Source: Candidatus Stahliibacteriota bacterium | GTDB taxonomy: Bacteria; Hydrothermota; UBA3072 | Length of the DNA: 51,605 nucleotides | Assembly (NCBI GenBank): GCA_004377355.1 | Contig: SOIB01000061.1 | Span: forward strand, 1-51,605 | Direction of reading: 5' to 3' | Shown: positions 26,416 to 33,680 of the stretch, piece by piece | How the letters are laid out: every line of letters begins with the position of its first letter | Numbering within the stretch: the stretch's first letter is position 1 | Position numbers and translations under genes: made by a program | Notes under the pieces: model-generated | What the model saw: the letters and a program-made list of their open reading frames with translations, nothing else | What the model was told of the DNA's origin: nothing | Databases searched by the model: none

Positions 26416-27140
26416 TGATGCAAGATGGACTGCAAAGTGATGCTAATTCATTAGATGTTCTCTTGTCCCTTGCTGATCTATATGTGCAGAATGATCTTAT
26501 TGAGGAAGCCAAGGCACTTCTGAAGACTGCTATTGAGCAGAATAAGGGTGCAGTAGAACCATATTGTAGTTTGGGGAAAATATACCTAAAGGAAGGTAAT
26601 AGAGAAAGGGCAATTAAGATTTTGAAGCAAGCAGAGATGATAGAACCTGAGAATAAAATTATTCAGGATTTACTTCAAGCAACAGGGAAAGAGGAAGTAG
26701 TAGAAGAACTAAAAGTGGTAGAAAGAGCGGAAGAGAAAGGGGAATTAGAGGAGATAGAAGAAGTAAGCGGGGTCCCTTTAGAAGATTTAATAAAAAGAGA
26801 ATTGGATAAGTTATTAAAAGAGGAAGGTATTATGGGGATTATACTCGTTGACGAAGGTGGATCTCTTATATATGCAGAACTGAATCTACCCCTCGATGAA
26901 GAATCTACGGGAGCGATAATCAATACCATTTACAATAGGATAAATGAAACAGTAAAAGGCTTTGATCTAGGGGACTTAGAGGAAGTAATTTTTGAGTTAC
27001 CTGGCGGTAACATATTTGTTCTTGGGACACTTTCTATAAGGTTTATCGTTCTTGTAAAGAGAGATATTCACATTGCGAGTTTAGAAGGGGAAATCAGGGA
27101 GATTTTTGAAAGAACAAAAGCAATTCTGGAGGTGGATTAA
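26415..27140 (+). CDS. TPR plus Roadblock/LC7 domain protein
   Basis: This 241-residue protein has two to three TPR units (residues 10-85), an acidic linker rich in E and V (95-122), and a C-terminal Roadblock/LC7-type domain (about 125-240: EGIMGIILVDEGGSLIYAEL, then ELPGGNIFVLGT). Roadblock domains dimerise and often bind small Ras-like GTPases; MglB is the classical bacterial case. It is the first of three consecutive Roadblock genes and is coupled to both neighbours (TGATG and TAATG). No GTPase gene is in the window. Confidence 0.82.
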   Translation: MMQDGLQSDANSLDVLLSLADLYVQNDLIEEAKALLKTAIEQNKGAVEPYCSLGKIYLKEGNRERAIKILKQAEMIEPENKIIQDLLQATGKEEVVEELKVVERAEEKGELEEIEEVSGVPLEDLIKRELDKLLKEEGIMGIILVDEGGSLIYAELNLPLDEESTGAIINTIYNRINETVKGFDLGDLEEVIFELPGGNIFVLGTLSIRFIVLVKRDIHIASLEGEIREIFERTKAILEVD

Positions 27141-27472
27141 TGAAGGAGATACTTGATGATTTGATTTCAACAAAGGGAGTGCTGGGTTGCTACATTGTGG
27201 ATAAAGAAGGTTCAATTGTGGATTTCAAAGGTGACGAAAATATTGATGAAAACCTGATTTCAGCATTAGTAGCTGAAATATCAAACGAGATAGCGAATCA
27301 AATGAATATTCCAGGCAATTTTTCAATATCTGCATTGGCAGGAAATGGCAGTATTTTTATGATAGCCAAGAAGGATTTTATTCTGACCCTTCTTAGTACA
27401 TCTGATGTTGATACAGGTGAGGTAAGGTTAAAGCTTCGTCGTGGAGCGAAGTTGATAGCAGAGTTATTATAA
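27140..27472 (+). CDS. Roadblock/LC7 domain protein
   Basis: This 110-residue single-domain protein has the Roadblock pattern: an N-terminal helix, then GVLGCYIVDKEGSIVDF, a long helix (ENLISALVAEISNEIANQM) and final strands (NGSIFMIAKKDFILTLLST). Its size equals a bare LC7/MglB-like subunit. It is likely to form homo- or heterodimers with the Roadblock proteins on either side. It starts with TAATG coupling and is followed directly by the third Roadblock gene. Confidence 0.8.
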   Translation: MKEILDDLISTKGVLGCYIVDKEGSIVDFKGDENIDENLISALVAEISNEIANQMNIPGNFSISALAGNGSIFMIAKKDFILTLLSTSDVDTGEVRLKLRRGAKLIAELL

Positions 27473-27952
27473 TTGCAAGACCATATTATTCTATCCCGAG
27501 ACATGCAGAAAAAGATAAATTATTCCTTAGAAAGACTCATTATTGAGACTAATGCTCTTCATGCTGTGTTTGCGACTAAGAGTGGTGAAATTTTGGAGCA
27601 TCGAGGTTTAAATATAGGAACGCAGATAGTCTCAATCACAGCCTTACTTGCAGGAATTTTCAATACTACTAAGGAGATGGCAAAAATCATTGATGAGCAT
27701 AATTTTAACCAGTTTTTTATTAAGGGTCGGGAATGGAAATTATTCTATCAAGACATTTCGTCTCTATTTATTCTTATTGTATTATTTAAAGATAGAACAC
27801 TTCTTGGCACAGTTAAGTTATCGAGTGAGAGGTTTGCCAGAAGGGTGAAAAGAATATTTGAGAAGGAAAACACTAAGGGGATTGAAACAAGAGTCTTAAG
27901 TGGTGAAGGTGCTCCCGAAGAGGATTTACTTGAGGAGTTATTCAAGGAATGA
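27473..27952 (+). CDS. Roadblock/LC7-like protein
   Basis: This 159-residue protein shows a divergent Roadblock core: ALHAVFATKSGEILEHRGL, a helix (ITALLAGIFNTTKEMAKII) and LFYQDISSLFILIVLF, then a basic helix and an acidic tail (GAPEEDLLEELFKE). The assumed start is TTG 27473, immediately after the previous TAA; an ATG at 27503 is the alternative. The stop overlaps the TamB-like gene by 4 bases (ATGA). The longer tail may serve partner binding; that is inference. Confidence 0.75.
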   Translation: MQDHIILSRDMQKKINYSLERLIIETNALHAVFATKSGEILEHRGLNIGTQIVSITALLAGIFNTTKEMAKIIDEHNFNQFFIKGREWKLFYQDISSLFILIVLFKDRTLLGTVKLSSERFARRVKRIFEKENTKGIETRVLSGEGAPEEDLLEELFKE

Positions 27953-30900
27953 GAAAGCGGATAATAATCTGGATATTCATTATACTCCTTCTCCTATTCT
28001 TTCATCTAATATCTGGACCTTTACATAATAGAGCAGAAATTTGGTTAAAAAACAAACTCATTACTATTCTTCCAGAGGGGAGTAGTATTGGTAATATAGA
28101 GTGGAATATTTTATCTTCTCTAAAAGCAGATTCTGTGGTTGTAAGAGAACTTGGTTTTATATCCAGCGTTGAAGTACAGTATACCCTCTTTGGTTATTTA
28201 AGGCGTAGAATTAAGAGTGTTATACTCTACGACCCAAAATTTAATATTTCATTTTCGCATTCTAGCGAAGTTAAAGAAAGGGGCATACCCAGCCTTTTCT
28301 ACATAGAAGAGCTTTCTGTTTTAAATGGTTACATTGAATGGGAAGGTCATGAATTCCTGCTGAATGGGAGTGGAAGATTGTTTTCTACAGAGAATCAAAT
28401 CGTCTTCGATATTTTTAACCTCGTAGGCACAGTTGATAATCTCCAGTTTAATCTTAGTGATAGTCGGATGAATCTCGAACAATCCGGCTCTGAGATTGAT
28501 ATAAGAGAACTGCGTGTAGGATATTCAAATTTAAGGTTGTTTGGACGGACAGATGAAAGTATTAAAGGAGAAGGTAAAATCAATTTAAAGGACTTAAAGA
28601 CATTATGGGGTGTTGAGGGAGAGGGGGTTGTTGAAGTAGAATTCGTATATGACTCCTTATTTAGATTTGAAGGAAAGAGTGGACCTTTATCGATTGCAGG
28701 CTACCAATTAAAGCCCATTAATTTTCATGGGACCCCAGATTCTATATGGATAAGTGCATATCCATTTAGAGGTTATTTTAAATATGATGGGAAAATTTCT
28801 TGTGGCTTTGAGTTAAGTGATTTAAATATGAATGAGTTTAATAAGGATTTTCCTATATCAAAAGTGAATGGAATGTTGAATTTCACATATTTTAATAGGG
28901 ATAGTTATAGTGTGGAATCTACACTTTCTGGTAGTATAATGGGTTCCTCTCTAAAAGATCTAAGGATAAAGTTTGATAAGCTTGGAGAAAGAGTTATTGT
29001 TGAGCAGCTGGAGGGACACGTGAATAACGGAAAGATATCCTTTAGCGGTGAATATGATAGAATCTTAAAGGGAAATCTTTTTGTTGAGGGAGTCGATGTT
29101 TCATCTCTATTTAAGTATTTCGGAATTAATGGAAAATCTATAGCTTATGCTGATATAAGTCTTAAGGATAAGATATATGGAGTTTTCTCTCTTGATAGTA
29201 TTCAATATGGTCCAATAGAAATAGGATTGGTGAATGGCAATATTGATTTCCTTCAAACGGAAAGGAAGTTCCAGGGAGAGCTATCTTTTGTCATACAAGA
29301 TGTTATGCTACCGAAAGGAAAATTATTTGATATAGGAGAAGGTGTCATTAGACTGGGAGAGCAGGATATTGTTTTGATTGGTTTATTCAAGAGAGAAGAT
29401 AAACAAATGGAATATTCATTTAAATACTTACAGGATTGTATCGAAATTGAAAAACTTAACATTACTTACCCTGGTGGTTGGTTAACGTTAGATTCCAGTT
29501 TTTCTATCTCAACAGATAAGGGTATAAAGATTGAGGAAGTAGTATTAAAGGGGAATAAAGATGAAGAAGTTAAGTTATCTTTAGAGATTTATGAGAGTGA
29601 AATTATTGGAACTATAATGTTGGATGAGTTTAATCTTCGTATTTTACAAGAGTTTGAAATTACTAATCTACCAATTTCTGGTAATCTAGGTGGAGTAGTT
29701 ACCTTAGCAGGAAAAACAAATACCCCCGAGATAAATTTTGATGGAAATAGCAAAGCGAAATGGAAAGGAGAATCTATTGGAGACTCATTAAAGCTCAACT
29801 TATCGTATTTTAATAAGAACCTCATAATTAACGATATTACTTTATTCGAAAATAATCATTACTCCAGATTTAATGGAGAGATTGACATAATTAATGGTTC
29901 GTTGGATATAAAAGCAGGATTTGATAGAGGCGGTAGATGGGTGTTCTATCCTATACGTGAATATTTGGATACAAGGAGACTGGAAGTCAACGGAAATATT
30001 AGAGTAAAGGGGAAGCTTCTTACTCCTTTAGTTTATGGAGAGATAAAGATATTAAAAGGTAATATATTGCTGGTGAAACCAGGGATTAGAATTGAGGATT
30101 TGGAAGCTATTGTAGAATTTAAAGGTAATGAAGCGATATTGGAGTCAGCTCGAGTCTATATGAGTGAGGGAGTAATTGATGCTAAAGGAATATATAATAT
30201 CGAAAAAAAATCTTATAACTTTAAAATAAATGTTATGAAGACACCACTAAACTGGCAATATGTGAATGCTATAATTGATGGTGATATAAATGTGAGTAAA
30301 AAAGAGGAGAGAATAAGGATTGAGGGTGAAATAGACTTAAGCAGAACAATAGTTACCATGCCTTTCAGAACCACAGGAAACGGAGGCATAAGACCTAAAA
30401 ATCTTTATTTAGATATAATGATTGATGCATCTAAGGGTAATGTATGGGTTCGTAATGATATGGCTGATATGGAATTATTAGGAGAGGTTGGTGTACAATA
30501 CGATGGGGGATTATTGCTACTTTCTGGGGATCTATCAGTAAAACAAGGGAACTTTTATTATTTATATCGTTCTTTTGATGTGGTTAAAGGTGAATTCAAC
30601 TTCAGGAGTTCTCCAGAACTTAATCCAGATGTTACCATCAAAGCAAAAACCATAATCCAGGATAGGGATACGGTATTTTTGGATGTATCTGGAACAATGA
30701 GAACGCCAATATTCGAATTATACTCAAAGCCAGCACGATCAGTAGCAGATATAATTACTCTTTTAAATCTTAACCTCTCATGGGAAGATCTATCCTCCCT
30801 TAGGGCTATAGAAGAATCAATAACAGAGGCAGTCTTTAATTACTGGGTAAGACATACATTTTCAAGAAGATTCAAAGAACAATTTGGTATTGATTTAGTA

Positions 30901-31110
30901 GAGATGAGAGGGGAGAGCGGACATTATGAAATTGTTTTAGGGAAGTATATCACAGATAGATTATTTATTAAAGCAAGGACCGATATTCTATCCTATGAAA
31001 TATCTGAAGTACATGCAGAATATAGATTAAGAAGATGGGGATCCATCGTAGCTGAGAACGACTTTTCGGGGGATACGAGGCTTATATTCAAATTAGGATG
31101 GCGGTATTAA
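27949..31110 (+). CDS. TamB-like (DUF490) translocation/assembly module protein
   Basis: This 1053-residue protein has an N-terminal membrane anchor (IIIWIFIILLLLFFHLI), a very long beta-rich region of AsmA/TamB-like repeats, and a C-terminal DUF490 domain (about 740-1053) with GNFYYLYRSFDVVKGEFNF and TRLIFKLGWRY at the extreme end. TamB-type proteins span the periplasm and help move phospholipids or assemble outer-membrane proteins, usually with a TamA barrel partner. No TamA-type gene adjoins it, but an Omp85-like barrel fusion is encoded at 33677-36454. The 4-base overlap with a Roadblock gene places it in the chemosensory operon, which is unusual. Confidence 0.88.
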   Translation: MRKRIIIWIFIILLLLFFHLISGPLHNRAEIWLKNKLITILPEGSSIGNIEWNILSSLKADSVVVRELGFISSVEVQYTLFGYLRRRIKSVILYDPKFNISFSHSSEVKERGIPSLFYIEELSVLNGYIEWEGHEFLLNGSGRLFSTENQIVFDIFNLVGTVDNLQFNLSDSRMNLEQSGSEIDIRELRVGYSNLRLFGRTDESIKGEGKINLKDLKTLWGVEGEGVVEVEFVYDSLFRFEGKSGPLSIAGYQLKPINFHGTPDSIWISAYPFRGYFKYDGKISCGFELSDLNMNEFNKDFPISKVNGMLNFTYFNRDSYSVESTLSGSIMGSSLKDLRIKFDKLGERVIVEQLEGHVNNGKISFSGEYDRILKGNLFVEGVDVSSLFKYFGINGKSIAYADISLKDKIYGVFSLDSIQYGPIEIGLVNGNIDFLQTERKFQGELSFVIQDVMLPKGKLFDIGEGVIRLGEQDIVLIGLFKREDKQMEYSFKYLQDCIEIEKLNITYPGGWLTLDSSFSISTDKGIKIEEVVLKGNKDEEVKLSLEIYESEIIGTIMLDEFNLRILQEFEITNLPISGNLGGVVTLAGKTNTPEINFDGNSKAKWKGESIGDSLKLNLSYFNKNLIINDITLFENNHYSRFNGEIDIINGSLDIKAGFDRGGRWVFYPIREYLDTRRLEVNGNIRVKGKLLTPLVYGEIKILKGNILLVKPGIRIEDLEAIVEFKGNEAILESARVYMSEGVIDAKGIYNIEKKSYNFKINVMKTPLNWQYVNAIIDGDINVSKKEERIRIEGEIDLSRTIVTMPFRTTGNGGIRPKNLYLDIMIDASKGNVWVRNDMADMELLGEVGVQYDGGLLLLSGDLSVKQGNFYYLYRSFDVVKGEFNFRSSPELNPDVTIKAKTIIQDRDTVFLDVSGTMRTPIFELYSKPARSVADIITLLNLNLSWEDLSSLRAIEESITEAVFNYWVRHTFSRRFKEQFGIDLVEMRGESGHYEIVLGKYITDRLFIKARTDILSYEISEVHAEYRLRRWGSIVAENDFSGDTRLIFKLGWRY

Positions 31111-31118
31111 TCTACCAT

Positions 31119-31157
31119 TGTAAAATGAAAAACGAAAAGTGCAAAATGTAAAATTAC
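31119..31157 (+). repeat. Degenerate AAAATGAAAAACG repeat
   Basis: TGTAAAATGAAAAACGAAAA is followed by GTGCAAAATGTAAAATTACAC, so TGTAAAAT-like words recur about every 10-25 bases. It lies just after the TamB stop, and the complement resembles 11319-11342. Confidence 0.4.
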
Positions 31158-31262
31158 ACGTCACCATCTCCCTTTTTAGGCATTGGTCATCTCTCTTCAG
31201 TCCACGGTTATTTAAGTGATACCCATATGCGTCGGTATTTCGAGCCCAGTCGAATTTTACAC

Positions 31263-31290
31263 TTGACAAGGTATAGCATACAGTTATAAT
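31263..31290 (+). promoter_or_regulatory. Consensus sigma70-type promoter
   Basis: TTGACA (31263-31268), 16-base spacer, TATAAT (31285-31290): both hexamers are perfect. Transcription from near 31297 would give a leader of about 110 bases before the zinc-ribbon gene at 31406. No hairpin stands out in that leader. Confidence 0.7.
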
Positions 31291-31405
31291 CGGAATGTTA
31301 AGATTTTAGGTAGCCTATGTACTATATTCAATGTGATGAAACAGAGTTGTAGTTGATTAAGATAAAATTGGGTTAATTTATAAATCATAGAAAAGGGAGG
31401 TGGAA

Positions 31406-31606
31406 GTGGACACTCCTGTTGAATTCCCTAAATGCCAGAAGTGCAATTATGGTGTACTAATACCACTGTCAGATTATGGGCAGAATGGAGCTTCCATTCC
31501 ATATAAGGCTTGGGTGTGTACTAATCCCGATTGTCACTTTCATATTCGAATCGACAATGGGGAATTGAGTTATGGCACCGGTATTGGTTTAAGCCATAAA
31601 CAATAA
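31406..31606 (+). CDS. Small four-cysteine zinc-ribbon protein
   Basis: From GTG 31406 this is a 66-residue protein. The start is chosen because GGGAGG (31395-31400) sits five bases upstream; a GTG at 31400 overlaps that site. Cys pairs CQKC and CTNPDC, about 33 residues apart, are flanked by short aromatic strands (YKAWVC, CHFHIRI), which looks like a zinc ribbon. I recognise no named family. A consensus promoter upstream suggests strong expression. It could be a nucleic-acid-binding or topoisomerase-like ribbon; not determined. Confidence 0.7.
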   Translation: MDTPVEFPKCQKCNYGVLIPLSDYGQNGASIPYKAWVCTNPDCHFHIRIDNGELSYGTGIGLSHKQ

Positions 31607-31647
31607 TTATCTCGCTCCACATTAAGGTCTAAAAGAACGTACGAGTT

Positions 31648-31720
31648 GCCCTGGGTTAAAATCAGGGCTTTACTCTGGTTTAAGGTTGAAGTGACCTTGA
31701 TTATAGTAAGATTAAACCAG
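31648..31720 (+). promoter_or_regulatory. Structured RNA element before the YifB/ComM gene
   Basis: Stem 1 is GCCCTG (31648-31653) with CAGGGC (31663-31668). Stem 2 is CTGGTTT (31675-31681) with AAACCAG (31714-31720), extendable to nine pairs, and encloses a small stem AAGGT (31682-31686) with ACCTT (31694-31698). The element ends nine bases before the GGAGG site (31730-31734). Stem 1 could end the upstream transcript, but only a short T run follows. No known riboswitch class was recognised by eye. Confidence 0.4.
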
Positions 31721-31740
31721 GAAAATACTGGAGGAATGAT

Positions 31741-33279
31741 TTGAGACTTTCCAAGATTCTTTCTTATGCTCTATCTGGGATCATGGCAAAAACGGTAGAG
31801 GTTGAAGTGAGTATTTCGAGAGGACTTCCTTCATTTTCAATTGTAGGTTTGCCTGAGGCTGCTGTAAGAGAGTCAAAGGAGAGAGTTGAATCTGCAATAA
31901 AGAATCTAAATTATGAATTCCCCCTGAAGAAGATAATAGTCAATCTTGCACCTGCTGATATAAAAAAGGAAGGAACAGCACTTGACCTTCCTATTGCTCT
32001 TGGAATTTTATCTGCTTCAGCGCAGATAAACCCTTCAGGGTTGAAAGATACCCTTGTACTTGGAGAACTTGCACTTGATGGACGAATTCGTGGAGTAAAG
32101 GGAGTGCTACCCGCTTCTATTCTTGCTAATGATAATAAATTTGAGAAGATGTTGGTTCCCATGGTTAATGCAAAGGAAGCAGCGGTTGTCAGTGGAGCGC
32201 AAGTTTTCCCGGTCCAGTCACTGGGTGAGTGTATTGAGTTTCTCGATAATGGCTTCAAAGAACCCTTTATCGTTGATATTGATGAGATATTTGAAGATAT
32301 CTCAAGATTCAAAATTGATTTTTCAGATGTCAAGGGTCAAGCAGGGGCAAAAAGAGCTCTAGAGATAGCTGTAGCTGGAGGACATAATGTTCTTATGATT
32401 GGACCCCCTGGTTCTGGGAAGACAATGCTTGCAAAACGTATTCCAACTGTATTGCCTAAAATGAATCTGGATGAATCTATCGAGACCACAAGGATACATT
32501 CTGTGGTTGGAGCCCTTCCATCAACTGAACCTTTGATAGCAAGAAGACCATTTAGAGCTCCGCATCACACCATCTCTTATGCAGGACTCATAGGTGGAGG
32601 GACATATCCACATCCAGGTGAAGTTAGCCTTGCGCACAATGGAGTGCTGTTTTTAGACGAATTACCAGAATTCAGCAGAAATGTTTTAGAGGTTTTAAGA
32701 CAGCCCCTTGAGGATGGTGTTGTGACAATCTCAAGGGTGAAGAGTTCTGTATCCTATCCTGCCCGGTTCATTCTTATTGCAGCTATGAACCCGTGCCCCT
32801 GTGGTTATTTTGGAGATCAATACAGACAATGCACCTGTACACCTTCAATGATAGATCGTTACCGCTCAAAAATATCCGGTCCCCTACTTGACCGAATTGA
32901 TATGCATATAACAGTGCCAAGGATGAGGTATGATGATATTATGAACATAGACACAGGAGAGAACTCAAAGGTAATTCGAAAGAGAGTTGATAAAGTTAGG
33001 GAAATTCAAGAAAATAGATACAGAAATGATGGTATCTTCTTTAATGCTCACCTAGAAACAAAAAAGATACGTGAGTATTGCTCAATTGACGACGAAAGCA
33101 AAGTTTTACTTAATACTGCAATGGAGCACTTTGGATTTTCAGCAAGGGCATTCGATAGGATTCTTAAGATGGCAAGAACAATAGCTGACTTAGAGGGAGA
33201 GTTGAAAATAAAATCTGTACATGTTGCAGAGGCAATACAATATAGAACCCTGGATCGAAAATTATGGCTGATGAAGTAG
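31741..33279 (+). CDS. YifB/ComM family Mg-chelatase-like AAA+ ATPase
   Basis: This 512-residue protein matches YifB/ComM: an N-terminal Lon-like fold (EVEVSISRGLPSFSIVGLPE), AAA+ domain with Walker A GPPGSGKT and Walker B GVLFLDELPEF, the cysteine cluster in NPCPCGYFG and CTCTP, and a C-terminal helical domain. ComM promotes branch migration during natural transformation in some bacteria. The TTG start is supported by GGAGG six bases upstream. A hairpin-rich leader (31648-31720) precedes it, and its end overlaps the next gene by 16 bases. Confidence 0.93.
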   Translation: MRLSKILSYALSGIMAKTVEVEVSISRGLPSFSIVGLPEAAVRESKERVESAIKNLNYEFPLKKIIVNLAPADIKKEGTALDLPIALGILSASAQINPSGLKDTLVLGELALDGRIRGVKGVLPASILANDNKFEKMLVPMVNAKEAAVVSGAQVFPVQSLGECIEFLDNGFKEPFIVDIDEIFEDISRFKIDFSDVKGQAGAKRALEIAVAGGHNVLMIGPPGSGKTMLAKRIPTVLPKMNLDESIETTRIHSVVGALPSTEPLIARRPFRAPHHTISYAGLIGGGTYPHPGEVSLAHNGVLFLDELPEFSRNVLEVLRQPLEDGVVTISRVKSSVSYPARFILIAAMNPCPCGYFGDQYRQCTCTPSMIDRYRSKISGPLLDRIDMHITVPRMRYDDIMNIDTGENSKVIRKRVDKVREIQENRYRNDGIFFNAHLETKKIREYCSIDDESKVLLNTAMEHFGFSARAFDRILKMARTIADLEGELKIKSVHVAEAIQYRTLDRKLWLMK

Positions 33280-33680
33280 AGAAATTAGAGGAAGAAATTT
33301 CTTTTGGGGGGAAGCTCTCATTACGAAGGATGATATTCCGTGTTATCTTTATAATAGTATTGGGTGCAATTTTGATAATAACAGGGACCTACTTTAGATG
33401 GGATAAATGGATAATTGGGGGGGTTCTACTTCTTGCAGGGTTTGTAACACAAGCCTGGTCGAGTCTTATAAGCCTTATCGGAAGTATACCTGGCGTGGGT
33501 CATGTTATTGTTAAGTTCCTTGCATTACCACTACTTTTAATAATAAATGGTATAGGGAATATAATTGCTTTTTTAGCTATCAAGTTAGGATATAAGAAAG
33601 AAATATTAGATACAAGGCTCCTTACCTGGGCTTTTGCCCTTGGGGCAATAATTGGATTTATCATAGGAGAGTTATTATGA
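33264..33680 (+). CDS. Small membrane protein of unknown function
   Basis: This 138-residue protein has an acidic N-terminus and about four hydrophobic segments (FRVIFIIVLGAILII; WIIGGVLLLAGFV; a glycine-rich IPGVGHVIVKFLALPLLLII; LTWAFALGAIIGFIIG). No motif is recognised. It overlaps the comM-like gene by 16 bases and the following secreted chimera by 4 bases, so it is probably made with them. The overlaps and hydrophobic pattern support a real gene. Confidence 0.75.
   Translation: MADEVEKLEEEISFGGKLSLRRMIFRVIFIIVLGAILIITGTYFRWDKWIIGGVLLLAGFVTQAWSSLISLIGSIPGVGHVIVKFLALPLLLIINGIGNIIAFLAIKLGYKKEILDTRLLTWAFALGAIIGFIIGELL

Noticed and set aside
31297-31405. Riboswitch in the leader of the zinc-ribbon gene
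   Set aside because: No convincing stems were seen; the leader is AT-rich and looks unstructured by eye.
32123-32362. Second reading frame inside the ComM-like gene
   Set aside because: It lies wholly within a conserved AAA+ gene and has no start signal.
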